Positions 38,804-48,224 of a stretch of DNA of 64,000 nucleotides are shown in pieces. The DNA comes from Pseudomonas leptonychotis (GTDB lineage: Bacteria > Pseudomonadota > Gammaproteobacteria > Pseudomonadales > Pseudomonadaceae), in assembly GCF_004920405.1 (NCBI RefSeq), contig NZ_RFLV01000002.1:734013-798012 (forward strand). The letters are read 5' to 3'. Position 1 is the first letter of the stretch, and each line of letters starts with the position of its first letter. The position numbers and the translations under genes are program-made. The notes below the pieces were generated by a model. It saw only the letters and a list, made by a program, of their open reading frames with translations, searched no databases and had not been told where the DNA came from.

Positions 38804-39688
38804 CTACTGAAGGCTCTCGAACGCCCGCACTAACGACTTGCTCAGGTCCACGATGGAGAACTTGGTCAACACATCATTAGCCCCGACTGCCTTGGCTTTT
38901 TCGGTATTCATGGTGCTGTCTAATGAGGTGTGCAGCAGCACATAGAGCTGTCCAATATCGGGTTTCTTGCGCAGTGTGCGCACCAAGTCGTAGCCATCCA
39001 TTTCCGGCATTTCAATATCCGATACCAGCACCTCGATCGGTTGTCCCGCCTCGTACTGCGCTTGCAGCAATTCAAGCGCCTCGGCCGCACTGCGCACCAT
39101 CTGGCAGTCCAGTTGCAGTTTGCGCAGGGTAATCATGGTTTGGTGCAGCGCGACGTGTGAGTCATCCACGACCAACACCCGGCGGCCCTTGAGCAGCGCA
39201 CGCTCGCGCTCTGACAACATCTGCTCATCCAATTCTTCGATAACCATGGGGGCCAGCTCATGCAGCACTTTCTCGATATCGAGAATTTGCACGATCTTGC
39301 CGTCGATCTGCGTAACCCCGGTGATAAAGGCTTTGCTACCCGAGCCTGCCGGTGGCGGGCGAACATCGCGGGTATAGCACTGCACAATGCGCTCCACACT
39401 TTGCACATGCAGGCCCTGCCGCGAGCGACTGAGCTCGGTAACGATCAGGCAACCATCATTGTTACTAGGCACTCCTTGCTCGCCAATGGCCTTGGCCAAA
39501 TCGATTACCGTCAACGCCGATCCGCGCAGAGTGGCCACGCCACGCACATGGGGATGGCGGCTGGGTAGCTTGGTCAGCGTCGGGCAGGGAATGATTTCCT
39601 GGACTTTGAGCAGGTTGATACCCAGCAGGCGACCACTGTGCAAACGGAACAGCAGAAGCGACAGGGCGTCTCCAAGCACAAGGCTCAT
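38804..39688 (-). CDS. Second CheV-type coupling protein (CheW domain + receiver)
   Basis: 294 residues with the same layout as the CheV at 16766: CheW-like half (LLFRLHSGRLLGINLLKVQE, GVATLRGSALTVIDLAKAIG) and receiver half (VLVVDDSHVALHQTM, phospho-acceptor in LVSDIEMPEMDGYDL, lysine in NDVLTKFSIVD). The two proteins are related but clearly divergent. Monocistronic, ended by the terminator at 38759. In Pseudomonas several CheV paralogues commonly occur. Confidence 0.92.
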   Translation of the reverse strand: MSLVLGDALSLLLFRLHSGRLLGINLLKVQEIIPCPTLTKLPSRHPHVRGVATLRGSALTVIDLAKAIGEQGVPSNNDGCLIVTELSRSRQGLHVQSVERIVQCYTRDVRPPPAGSGSKAFITGVTQIDGKIVQILDIEKVLHELAPMVIEELDEQMLSERERALLKGRRVLVVDDSHVALHQTMITLRKLQLDCQMVRSAAEALELLQAQYEAGQPIEVLVSDIEMPEMDGYDLVRTLRKKPDIGQLYVLLHTSLDSTMNTEKAKAVGANDVLTKFSIVDLSKSLVRAFESLQ

Positions 39689-39737
39689 CTGTTTTCTTCC
39701 TTCAATCGATCATTGATCGCCTCACGCTCATCGAGCA

Positions 39738-39980
39738 TCAGGCGTTACCCAGGAACGCGACAATGTGCTCAGCGTCAAATGGCCAATTTAGCTCGGCCCC
39801 AGTGTCACGACGACGCAGCACGGGGATGCGCAAGCCGTAGTCCTCGACCCAGTCTTCATACTCGGCAATATCGACCAACTCGACCAACAAACCGTGTTCG
39901 ACAAAAGGCATCAGCAACGCTTCTGCCACCTCACACAGGTGGCAGCCGAGCGTACCGAACAGTTGGCATTCCGGGAGCAT
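39738..39980 (-). CDS. Glutaredoxin-like family protein
   Basis: 80 residues. Redox motif CHLC in LFGTLGCHLCEVAEALL, then ELVDIAEYEDWVEDYGLRIP with the cis-proline of the thioredoxin fold, and WPFDAEHIVAFL at the end. Belongs to the small DUF836-type glutaredoxin-like family. Substrate unknown. Confidence 0.85.
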   Translation of the reverse strand: MLPECQLFGTLGCHLCEVAEALLMPFVEHGLLVELVDIAEYEDWVEDYGLRIPVLRRRDTGAELNWPFDAEHIVAFLGNA

Positions 39981-40030
39981 CTGCGCACCTCCACTGGCTA
40001 CTGGAGATGCAGTTTAGCACTGCCTCGAAC

Positions 40031-41185
40031 TCAGGCGTCCGTAGACTTGCTGCTGTCTAACGCGGGGTTCAGTAGGTTTTGCAGGCCATCCAGCAGACGG
40101 CTATTGAGCTGCTCAGCTTTGTCCAAGCGGCCGCTGTCGAAGCGCTCATCCAGCGAGAAGCCACCTTTAAGCAGATCCAGCAGACTACCCTTGGCGCTGC
40201 CCTGCTCGGCGACCTGATTAGCGCTACGCAGCGCATCGAGTAGACCTTGAGCGTAATCGATCAACGAGCTATTAACCGCACTGGCAGCCTGGCCACCGTC
40301 TTGCGCCACGGCACTGTAGGCATCGGTGGCCTGACGCACTGTGGTTTGGGTCAGACGCAAGGACATCGACGCCAACTGCTCGCCATCCATTTCTAGAGCC
40401 ATGGCGCGATCGAATGCGCCAGACAGATCACCGGCATAGAACTTGTTGGACAGCTCCTGCACCTGGCCGAAGAGTTTCTCCAGCGCAGCGCGCTCTTCGT
40501 CATCCAGCTCGCCTTCGACACTGACCTGCCAGGTACCAATCTGCAGACTGCCGGACTGGCTACTGGCAACCACCGAGCTGCCGTTGCCATTGCTGCTGGC
40601 GACAACGCCACTCTGCGACCAGTTAGCCGACGCCTGGGCAATGGAAATACGCAGGCGATCACCATCACGGGTGGTCACTTCCATATCAAAGGTTTCGGCC
40701 TGGGCGGCAAAGCGCTCGCTGTAGGCGGCGATATTGGTTGAACCCTCAACCAGCGCCGCATCGGGATTAAAGCGCTTGTTCAGGTCGCTGAAACCATCCT
40801 GAATTTTCTGGTAGGTGTCGTCGATATCACTCGCCACCTTGCCTTGCAACACGCCCATACCGTCGAGAATCTTGCGCGCTTCGGCAAAGCCTTTCTCCAC
40901 GCCGCTGCGGGCTTGGTCGAGAAGCTTTTGCAGCTTACCGGTATCGGCACCGCCGGCTTGTTCGCTTTGCAGGCGCTGCTCGATAAAGCTGAGAATGCGC
41001 CCGGCGACTTTCTCCGGGGTGTAGTCATTGGCCTTGCCGGCCAGTGCGCCCGGCTCGAGGCCCAAGCGTTCAGCCAGACGATTGGCAAGAGTCGCCTGCG
41101 CGTCAGCAGCATTGCGCACAACAGGCTGAGCGGCGGCGGCAGTAGGACGTGATGCGGATGATAAATTTGAGGCCAGGGGGTTCAT
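40031..41185 (-). CDS. DUF5610 domain protein
   Basis: 384 residues. Alanine-rich start, then VRNAADAQATLANRLAERLG and YTPEKVAGRILSFIEQRLQ, the opening of DUF5610. A central acidic repeat region contains a serine/glycine-rich loop (VVASSNGNGSSVVASSQSG). No signal peptide. I chose the ATG at 41185 because the longer form from 41227 has no ribosome-binding site. Function unknown. Confidence 0.75.
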   Translation of the reverse strand: MNPLASNLSSASRPTAAAAQPVVRNAADAQATLANRLAERLGLEPGALAGKANDYTPEKVAGRILSFIEQRLQSEQAGGADTGKLQKLLDQARSGVEKGFAEARKILDGMGVLQGKVASDIDDTYQKIQDGFSDLNKRFNPDAALVEGSTNIAAYSERFAAQAETFDMEVTTRDGDRLRISIAQASANWSQSGVVASSNGNGSSVVASSQSGSLQIGTWQVSVEGELDDEERAALEKLFGQVQELSNKFYAGDLSGAFDRAMALEMDGEQLASMSLRLTQTTVRQATDAYSAVAQDGGQAASAVNSSLIDYAQGLLDALRSANQVAEQGSAKGSLLDLLKGGFSLDERFDSGRLDKAEQLNSRLLDGLQNLLNPALDSSKSTDA

Positions 41186-41444
41186 AGCAAAATACCTAGG
41201 CGGTGTATCTGACTGGTTGACGGCCATGCGCGATGAAACTTTAGTCTAGCAACCGATAACCCGATCAACGGCACGCTGCACCTGCTAGAGCGATCGCGGC
41301 TGCAACAGCCGTTTTCCTGCGCCAATCGGGCCGCCCGCGAGCAGACCAAAGTCTAAAGGCTAAGCGCGCGTGCGCATGCTTTATTGCGCCTCGCTGTAAC
41401 AGATCGGCCACAAGCCGACCCGCACACACGAGGAGCTAACAATA

Positions 41445-42692
41445 ATGACTCAATCTCCCCTCGCTCGCGCTGTGGCACTCGCCACACTGGGCACCTGCCT
41501 CATCCTGCCATCACTGGCGCAGGCAGAATTTATCAAAGACAGCAAAGCCACCCTTGAGCTGCGCAACTTCTATATGAACCGCGACCTGCGCGAGACTACT
41601 TCGGCGCAGCAATCCAAGCGAGAAGAGTGGGCCCAGGGCATTCTCTTTAAAGCCGAATCGGGCTTTACCGAGGGCACCGTGGGCTTTGGTCTGGATACCT
41701 ATGCCGGACTGGGTTTGAAACTCAGTTCATCTGATGAACGCGCCGGCACCAACCTGCTACCCAATTCGTTTGGCGATGAGGGGCCAGGCGAGTATTCCGA
41801 AGCCACCGCAGCGGCCAAAGTGCGGCTGTCCAAGACCATCGGTAAAGTCGGCGGCCTGATGCCCAAGCTGCCTATCGTGGCCTCCGGCGATTCACGCCTG
41901 CTGCCTCAAGTGTTTACCGGCGCCATGCTCACTTCCCAGGAAATTGAAGGCCTAACCTTCAATGGCGGGCAGCTGCGCGAAGTGAACTTCCGCAACTCCA
42001 CCGACAGCCAGGACATCACCGCCAGCAACGTCGGCGGTGAGAGTGACCGCTACAACTTCGCCGGTGGTGATTATAAATTCAACGCAGGTAACACCACTGT
42101 CGGCCTGTGGTACGGCGAGCTGGAAGACATCTACGACCAGAAGCTCTACAACCTGATCCACGTGCAACCCATCGGTGACTGGAAACTGGGCGGTAACCTG
42201 GCCTATTTTGACTCCCAGGATAACGGCAGCCGACTCGGCGGCAAGCTGGACAACGACCTGACCTCGGTCAATCTCTGGGCAGCGACCGGCGCACACACCT
42301 TCCGCCTGGGTTACCAAAAGGTTGATGGCGACAATGCCTTCCCATTCCTGACGGAAACCGACCCCTATATCGTCAACTACCTGCAAATTCTCGACTTTAC
42401 CCGTAAAGACGAAAAATCCTGGCAGGCACGTTATGACATCAACTTCGCCAGCTACGGCGTGCCGGGTCTTGGTGCCTTCGTCCGCTACGTAAAAGGTGAT
42501 GGTTTCGACGGCACTCGCGGCCGTGACGGCAAAGAATGGGAACGCGACTTCGATGTCAGCTACACCATTCAGGAAGGCACCTTCAAGAACCTGGCACTGC
42601 GCTGGCGTAACGCGATGGTGCGCTCCAATGCCAGCATCGGCGACCTCGACGAGAACCGCCTGATCGTCAGCTACACCCTGCCACTGCTCTAA
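41445..42692 (+). CDS. OprD-family outer membrane porin
   Basis: 415 residues with a cleavable signal peptide ending SLAQA. The mature part is a predicted 18-strand beta barrel with OprD features: KDSKATLELRNFYMNRDLR at the start, GFGLDTYAGLGLKL, LPNSFGDEG, and a C-terminal NRLIVSYTLPLL ending in a hydrophobic residue. OprD porins take up small molecules such as basic amino acids or organic acids; the substrate is not clear. By position it resembles OpdQ of P. aeruginosa (from memory). Terminator at 42718. Confidence 0.9.
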   Translation: MTQSPLARAVALATLGTCLILPSLAQAEFIKDSKATLELRNFYMNRDLRETTSAQQSKREEWAQGILFKAESGFTEGTVGFGLDTYAGLGLKLSSSDERAGTNLLPNSFGDEGPGEYSEATAAAKVRLSKTIGKVGGLMPKLPIVASGDSRLLPQVFTGAMLTSQEIEGLTFNGGQLREVNFRNSTDSQDITASNVGGESDRYNFAGGDYKFNAGNTTVGLWYGELEDIYDQKLYNLIHVQPIGDWKLGGNLAYFDSQDNGSRLGGKLDNDLTSVNLWAATGAHTFRLGYQKVDGDNAFPFLTETDPYIVNYLQILDFTRKDEKSWQARYDINFASYGVPGLGAFVRYVKGDGFDGTRGRDGKEWERDFDVSYTIQEGTFKNLALRWRNAMVRSNASIGDLDENRLIVSYTLPLL

Positions 42693-42717
42693 ATCTCACC
42701 ACCTAAACGACTGCAAT

Positions 42718-42747
42718 AAAAAGGCCCGGACACTGTCCGGGCCTTTT
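42718..42747. terminator. Bidirectional Rho-independent terminator between porin and amtB
   Basis: Stem AAAAGGCCCGGA / TCCGGGCCTTTT with a five-base loop. It lies between the convergent porin and amtB stop codons and serves both. Confidence 0.92.
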
Positions 42748-42764
42748 GCATTCAGTGCGTGCAA

Positions 42765-43973
42765 TCAGTCCTGACTGACGGCACCGATTTTGTGGATCGA
42801 CAGGTCAGCACCGTAATACTCCTCTTCCTGGCTGAGGCGGATGCCCACAGTAACTTTCAGCACGCCGTACACCAGCACGCCGCCAATCAGGGCCACCAGC
42901 ACACCCAACCCAGTACCGATAAACTGACTGGCCAAGCTCACGCCACCCAGACCACCCAGCGCTTGCTGACCAAAAATACCGCAGGCAATCCCGCCCCATA
43001 CGCCACACAGACCATGCAACGGCCAGACGCCGAGCACGTCGTCGATTTTCCATTTCACCTGGGTTGCGGTGAATGCCCAAACAAACAACGCACCGGCAAT
43101 CGCGCCAGTGGCCAGGGCGCCAACCGGGTGCATCAGATCCGACCCGGCGCACACAGCCACAAGACCTGCGAGCGGGCCGTTGTGCAGGAAGCCCGGGTCA
43201 TTGCGCCCGACAAACAAGGCCGCCACCGTACCGCCGACCATCGCCATCAAGGTATTGACGGCTACCAGGCCACTGACGCTGCCGAGGGTCTGCGCGCTCA
43301 TCACGTTAAAGCCGAACCAGCCGATTATCAGAATCCACGAGCCCAGAGCGAGAAATGGAATATTCGACGGTGCAAAGGCCACTAAGCGGCCTTCACGGTA
43401 ACGACCGTCACGACGACCCAGCAGGATCACCGCACCAAAGGCCAGCCACCCCCCCATCGCATGCACCACCACCGAACCAGCAAAGTCATGGAAGTTTGCG
43501 CCAAACTGCGCTTGCAACCAGGCCTGTACGCCGTAATTACCGTTCCAGATGATGCCTTCGAAGAACGGGTAGATGAAGGCGACAATCAACACCGTGGCAC
43601 ACAACTGGGGGCCGAACTTGGCACGTTCGGCAATACCGCCAGAAATGATCGCCGGGATGGCTGCAGCGAAGGTCAGCAAGAAGAAGAATTTCACCAAGCC
43701 ATAACCGTGACCTTCAGTCAGCACACTGGCGGGCTCAAGAAAGGTCACGCCATAGGCGATCCAGTAACCGACAAAGAAGTAAGCCAGAGCCGACACAGCA
43801 AAGTCGGAGATGATCTTCGACAAGGCGTTGACCTGATTCTTCTGCCTGACTGTACCCACCTCAAGAAAGGCAAAACCGGCGTGCATGGCCAGCACCATTA
43901 CGGCACCGAGCAGGATAAACAGAGTATTGGAGCCGTGAATCAGGGTTTCCACAGCACTGTTGATGTTTTCCAT
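42765..43973 (-). CDS. amtB: Ammonium transporter AmtB
   Basis: 402 residues, eleven hydrophobic segments. Family motifs: LMHAGFAFLEVGTVRQKN-type start (VMVLAMHAGFAFLEVG), FHDFAGSVVVHAMGGWLAF with the pore histidine, and HPVGALATGAIAGALF and GVWPLHGLCGVWGGIACG with the second pore histidine. No glnK gene is adjacent, unlike the usual glnK-amtB pair. Chosen start MENINSAVETLIHG at 43973. Confidence 0.95.
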   Translation of the reverse strand: MENINSAVETLIHGSNTLFILLGAVMVLAMHAGFAFLEVGTVRQKNQVNALSKIISDFAVSALAYFFVGYWIAYGVTFLEPASVLTEGHGYGLVKFFFLLTFAAAIPAIISGGIAERAKFGPQLCATVLIVAFIYPFFEGIIWNGNYGVQAWLQAQFGANFHDFAGSVVVHAMGGWLAFGAVILLGRRDGRYREGRLVAFAPSNIPFLALGSWILIIGWFGFNVMSAQTLGSVSGLVAVNTLMAMVGGTVAALFVGRNDPGFLHNGPLAGLVAVCAGSDLMHPVGALATGAIAGALFVWAFTATQVKWKIDDVLGVWPLHGLCGVWGGIACGIFGQQALGGLGGVSLASQFIGTGLGVLVALIGGVLVYGVLKVTVGIRLSQEEEYYGADLSIHKIGAVSQD

Positions 43974-44350
43974 CTGCGAAGAAAACTCCGTCGCGGGGAA
44001 AAAGCACCAAAGCGGATCACAAACCGGCAAATGCGCACCATATAGCAGCATTCATCCTCACCCACTTTGCCTATACCGGGCTTATGCAGCACCAAACCAG
44101 TGCTGCCTGAACCTTGCATTGAGGTACTTATTCCATAGTTATTAAGAAGTTATTGGTGCACCACGGCGTCCAGGCCAGAACCCTTGCAGCCCTATAAAAG
44201 AGCATATTTGCAAGAGTGCGCACCAGCTTAATGCAAGCGCTGTACCAGCCGTCACTGCCCTTTCAGCTGCCGGTCTACCGAAGAAAAAAGGAACCACGGC
44301 CCCGTAGTGGACTCGAACCCCCTACACTGCCTCGTTATAGGAGAGACACC
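43974..44350. other. Intergenic region between divergent amtB and the DUF883 gene
   Basis: About 380 bases. I searched by eye for a sigma-54 promoter (GG and GC ten bases apart) facing amtB and found no good match. No gene supported. Confidence 0.45.
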
Positions 44351-44668
44351 ATGGCTCGTAAAACCCCCGTATCGTCCAACTCTGATCAATTACTAAACGA
44401 ATTCCAGGCACTGGTTCGCGACACTGAAAGCTTGCTGCAGCATTCCGCCAGCCTCGCCGGCGAGCAGGCTGAAGAACTGCGCGAGCAAATCCGTAGCAGC
44501 CTAGGCCGTGCGCGCAGCACCCTGCACAATGCCGAAGATGCCCTGCATGCACGTGGCAAAGCAGCTATTGAAGCCACCGAGGGCTATGTACAGACTCATC
44601 CCTGGCAGACACTTGGCATTGCTGCCGCCATTGGCTTACTGCTGGGTATGCTGATCACCCGCCGTTAG
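44351..44668 (+). CDS. DUF883 (ElaB/YqjD) family membrane-anchored protein
   Basis: 105 residues. Long amphipathic helix (LLNEFQALVRDTESLLQHSA ... LREQIRSSLGRARS), then HPWQTLGIAAAIGLLLGML, a single C-terminal transmembrane segment ending with ITRR. ElaB/YqjD proteins sit in the inner membrane and bind ribosomes in stationary phase in E. coli. AGGAGA upstream of the ATG at 44351. First of three genes with YqjE- and YqjK-like neighbours. Confidence 0.9.
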   Translation: MARKTPVSSNSDQLLNEFQALVRDTESLLQHSASLAGEQAEELREQIRSSLGRARSTLHNAEDALHARGKAAIEATEGYVQTHPWQTLGIAAAIGLLLGMLITRR

Positions 44669-44820
44669 TCGGTTATTGAAAAACTATCTGCGGCGCCGAT
44701 ACTGCGATCAAGCAGGCACAAAATGCCCACTTACAACACGTAAACTGCGCTTCTGGCCTGCTTTGCCCTGTATCGGCTGCCTCGCTTAAATTTTTCAACG
44801 GCTTGCAAAAGAGAACATCA

Positions 44821-45204
44821 ATGGACGCAACACCGCCCACCCCGCCAAGTCGCGGCAGTTCGCCCCGGCGATTTGCTGGCGCCTTGCTGGGTTTACTGCA
44901 GGGCCACATCGCGCTGTTTGGTGAGGAACTCAAAGAGCAGCAAAGCCATACGCTGAACTTGCTGGTGCTGACCAGCCTGAGCCTGTTGTTTGGCCTGCTG
45001 TTGATCATCGGTTTGTCCGCCGCGCTGCTCATTGCCTTTTGGGAAACTCACCGCCTGCTGGTCATCAGCGGCCTGTGCGGTTTTTATGCGCTGGGTTTGC
45101 TAAGCGCTCTGATTACGCTGTTGCAGCGCGTACACAATGCCCCTGCACCTTTCAGTGCCAGCCTTGAAGAGCTAGCGCGCGACCGGGAGCAACTGCTGCC
45201 ATGA
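44821..45204 (+). CDS. YqjE family (holin-like) inner membrane protein
   Basis: 127 residues. Proline-rich cytoplasmic start, helix FAGALLGLLQGHIALFGEEL, and two adjacent transmembrane segments (LLVLTSLSLLFGLLLIIGLS, then LVISGLCGFYALGLLSALIT). Belongs to the YqjE/phage-holin-III family but is chromosomal, so holin function is not implied. Overlaps the next gene by four bases (ATGA). Confidence 0.87.
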   Translation: MDATPPTPPSRGSSPRRFAGALLGLLQGHIALFGEELKEQQSHTLNLLVLTSLSLLFGLLLIIGLSAALLIAFWETHRLLVISGLCGFYALGLLSALITLLQRVHNAPAPFSASLEELARDREQLLP

Positions 45205-45557
45205 CCATGCCCGAATTACCCGCTAAAGCATCGCGCCGCGAGCTGCGCAAAACCTTGCTGCGCATGCGCCTGCAAATGCACCGTCAAGAGCTGCGCCACG
45301 AAACCTTGGTGATGCTGCAGCCACTGCGTCAGGCTCAGTACTGGCGTAACCACTGGCGTGAAGAAATGGGCAATAGCAACGCACCACTTTGGGTCGCAGG
45401 CGGTTCGCTGCTGCTGGCCACTATTGGTATTCGCCGCGGCCATTGGCGTCGCTGGCTGCGCATCGCTCTTGTCGCCTTCCCCCTGCTTAGACGTAATCCG
45501 CCGCGGCGCTCGGACACGCCAGCAGGAACGAGTAACGATTCACGCACAGAGGATTGA
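45201..45557 (+). CDS. Small YqjK-like hypothetical protein
   Basis: 118 residues, basic. Arginine-rich helix RELRKTLLRMRLQMHRQELR, a hydrophobic segment APLWVAGGSLLLATIGIR, and a basic tail. Position and coupling (ATGA overlap with the YqjE gene) are those of the yqjD-yqjE-yqjK group. Function unknown. Confidence 0.72.
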   Translation: MTMPELPAKASRRELRKTLLRMRLQMHRQELRHETLVMLQPLRQAQYWRNHWREEMGNSNAPLWVAGGSLLLATIGIRRGHWRRWLRIALVAFPLLRRNPPRRSDTPAGTSNDSRTED

Positions 45558-45631
45558 GCTGGCTACAATCTTGCTTAGTCACCTAGCTTCGCCGCCCACG
45601 AGGGCGTCTTGCTTGGCTAAGGAACTGCGCA

Positions 45632-46795
45632 GTGTTCGACGGTCAACCGCTTGCGGTATTCCAACCTTTTATTGATACCGCCACGGGCCGCATCGCCGGT
45701 GTCGAAGCGCTCGCGCGACTGCGCCGCGATGATGGCCGGCTGCACTCTGCAGGCCCGCTGTTCAACGATCCGAAAACCCCGCTCACGCCTCTGCGCCGCC
45801 TCGACCGAGAGGTACGTGAACAAGCCTTGGCACGCTTTCATGAAGCCCCGCCGGATTGGTTTCTGAGCCTGAATATCTCACCGCGCTGGATCAGCCGGCT
45901 ACGCCCAGAGCAAGCCTTACCCAGCTTGAAACAGCTGGAACGCAGCGGTATCGACCCGACGCGCATTGTTTTTGAAATCACCGAACTGGGAGGCGCCAGT
46001 AGTCGCTTACCCGGCGTCGTCGAACGCTATCGACAAGCCGGTGCTCGCATCGCGATTGACGATTTTGGCGCGGGCTACTCGCAGCTTGATCGTGTGCTGG
46101 CTTTACAACCCGACATCCTCAAACTGGACATGCGTTTGTTTCAGCAAGCGGCGCGTGGCGGCCCCAGCAGCGAAGTGGTCAAAGCCCTCGCGCAAATGGC
46201 CGAAAAGACCGGCTGCTGGATCATTGCCGAGGGTGTGGAAACTGAGGCCGAGCTGGACTTCGCCCTGGAGTGCGGCGCGCGCTATGTACAGGGTTATCTG
46301 TTTGCCAAACCTGAAGAGCGCTTTTTCAACAGCAATGCATTCGTCAACCGTTTTGCCCAGCTGCGCGATCATTACGTGCAACAAAAACTCGCCGAACGTG
46401 CGCGTTTGATGACCTTGCGCCAGCAGCTGGGCGAACTGATGAACAGCTTCAAGGATTGGATCGAAAACGGTGCGCACGCTGACCAGCAGCCGCAGCCACA
46501 CACCTCGCCTTGGTTGCTGCGCATCTTCCAATGCGACCGATACGGCACCCAGCTGACCGCCAACCTAGAGTGGCGCGAGCCACATTGGCACAGCGATGCA
46601 CGCTATGTCGGGCATAACTGGTCATGGCGGCCGTACTTCTATCAGCTGTTAGCCGAAGGCTGGGAAGAACGTCGGTTGATTCTCTCCAGCACCTACCGCG
46701 ATGCCACCACCAACCAGTACTGCATGACCGCAGGACAATTTATCGACAATGGTAAAAAGCTGTTGTTGATCGATATCGACGCCGCCGGGTTTTAG
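45632..46795 (+). CDS. EAL-domain cyclic-di-GMP phosphodiesterase
   Basis: 387 residues from a GTG at 45632 with AAGGA upstream. All catalytic elements are visible: GVEALARLRR (EAL), FLSLNISPRW, VFEITELG, DDFGAGYSQLDR, DILKLDMRLF, IIAEGVETEAE and YVQGYLFAKP. After about residue 240 comes a C-terminal region of roughly 145 residues (WLLRIFQCDRYGTQLTANLE, WSWRPYFYQLLAEGW) resembling a cytoplasmic Cache-like sensor. No GGDEF domain, so it should only hydrolyse cyclic di-GMP. Confidence 0.92.
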   Translation: MFDGQPLAVFQPFIDTATGRIAGVEALARLRRDDGRLHSAGPLFNDPKTPLTPLRRLDREVREQALARFHEAPPDWFLSLNISPRWISRLRPEQALPSLKQLERSGIDPTRIVFEITELGGASSRLPGVVERYRQAGARIAIDDFGAGYSQLDRVLALQPDILKLDMRLFQQAARGGPSSEVVKALAQMAEKTGCWIIAEGVETEAELDFALECGARYVQGYLFAKPEERFFNSNAFVNRFAQLRDHYVQQKLAERARLMTLRQQLGELMNSFKDWIENGAHADQQPQPHTSPWLLRIFQCDRYGTQLTANLEWREPHWHSDARYVGHNWSWRPYFYQLLAEGWEERRLILSSTYRDATTNQYCMTAGQFIDNGKKLLLIDIDAAGF

Positions 46796-46889
46796 CTGCA
46801 CAGCGTATAAGCCGCCCTCTACGCCTTGCATCATCGGCATATAACCCCGAAGCTAGTTGGCTATAGCCAGGTAACGGCGAGGATATACC

Positions 46890-48221
46890 TTGGATTGGCA
46901 AACCCTGCTCAACCGTGAACGGCTCGGCAAGCCGACGCACAGCGTCGCCGAACTGGGCCGCACACCGTTTCATAAAGACCATGACCGCATCATCTTCTCG
47001 GGTGCCTTCCGCCGCCTGGGGCGCAAGACCCAGGTGCATCCGGTTTCCAGCAACGACCATATCCACACCCGCCTGACCCATTCGTTGGAGGTCAGTTGTG
47101 TGGGCCGGTCCCTGGGCATGCGTGTGGGGGAAATGATCCGTGATGCGCTGCCCGATTGGTGCGAGCCAAGTGACATGGGCATGGTTGTACAGTCTGCCTG
47201 CCTGGCTCACGACATCGGTAACCCGCCCTTCGGTCACTCCGGCGAAGATGCCATCCGCCATTGGTTTCAGCAGGCTGCCGGGCGTGGCTGGCTGGACTCG
47301 ATGAGCGCGGCCGAGCGCGGCGACTTCCTTAGCTTCGAGGGTAACGCTCAGGGTTTTCGCGTACTCACCCAACTGGAATACCACCAGTTCGACGGCGGCA
47401 CACGGCTGACCTACGCCACACTCGGCACTTACCTGAAATACCCCTGGACGGCGCGCCATGCCGAAGCCCTGGGTTACAAAAAACACAAGTTCGGCTGCTA
47501 CCAGAACGAGTTGCCGCTGCTGGAGCAGATCGCCGGCAAACTGGGATTGCCGCAACTGGAAGAACAGCGCTGGGCGCGTCACCCGCTGGTGTATCTGATG
47601 GAAGCCGCAGATGACATCTGCTACGGCCTGATCGACCTGGAAGACGGCCTGGAAATGGAGCTGCTTGAATACAGCGAAGTCGAAGCACTGCTGCTCAATC
47701 TGGTCGGCGATGACCTACCGGAAACATACCGTCAATTGGGCCCGGACGATTCCAAGCGGCGCAAATTGGCGATTCTGCGCGGTAAAGCCATCGAACACCT
47801 GACCAATGCCGCCGCCGAGGCTTTTGTCGAACAGCAGGACGCCCTGCTCGCCGGCACGCTGCAAGGCGATCTGGTTGAGCATATGCATGGCCCAGCCAAA
47901 CAGTGCGTGCAGAGCGCAAAAGACATGGCACGCCAGAAAATTTTCCAGGACAAACGCAAAACCCTGCACGAGATTGGCGCTTACACCACCTTGGAAATCC
48001 TCCTCAATGCCTTCTGCGGCGCTGCGCTGGAACAGCATGGTGGCCGTACACCGTCCTTCAAGAACCGCCGTATCCTCGATCTACTCGGCAACAATGCGCC
48101 CGACCCGAGTTGGCCGCTGTACACCTCATTTCTGCGCATGATCGATTTTATCGCCGGCATGACCGACAGCTACGCTACAGAAATGGCCCGCGAGATGACG
48201 GGCCGTTCGAGCCCGGTATAA
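46890..48221 (+). CDS. dgt: Deoxyguanosinetriphosphate triphosphohydrolase-like protein
   Basis: 443 residues from a TTG at 46890 with GAGGA upstream. HD-domain metal ligands: [14 protein letters not shown] (first histidine), [18 protein letters not shown] (HD pair), and [17 protein letters not shown]. The start [14 protein letters not shown] is the usual one for this family. Hydrolyses dNTPs to deoxynucleoside and triphosphate. Four bases from the FUSC-like gene start. Confidence 0.93.
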   Translation: MDWQTLLNRERLGKPTHSVAELGRTPFHKDHDRIIFSGAFRRLGRKTQVHPVSSNDHIHTRLTHSLEVSCVGRSLGMRVGEMIRDALPDWCEPSDMGMVVQSACLAHDIGNPPFGHSGEDAIRHWFQQAAGRGWLDSMSAAERGDFLSFEGNAQGFRVLTQLEYHQFDGGTRLTYATLGTYLKYPWTARHAEALGYKKHKFGCYQNELPLLEQIAGKLGLPQLEEQRWARHPLVYLMEAADDICYGLIDLEDGLEMELLEYSEVEALLLNLVGDDLPETYRQLGPDDSKRRKLAILRGKAIEHLTNAAAEAFVEQQDALLAGTLQGDLVEHMHGPAKQCVQSAKDMARQKIFQDKRKTLHEIGAYTTLEILLNAFCGAALEQHGGRTPSFKNRRILDLLGNNAPDPSWPLYTSFLRMIDFIAGMTDSYATEMAREMTGRSSPV

Positions 48222-48224
48222 GCC

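Noticed and set aside
44050..44200. Sigma-54 promoter for amtB
   Set aside because: Candidate GG and GC elements are nine rather than ten bases apart and the surrounding consensus is poor.
44821..45204. Phage holin, as evidence of a prophage
   Set aside because: The family name includes holin-like, but the gene belongs to the chromosomal DUF883/YqjE/YqjK group and no phage genes are nearby.
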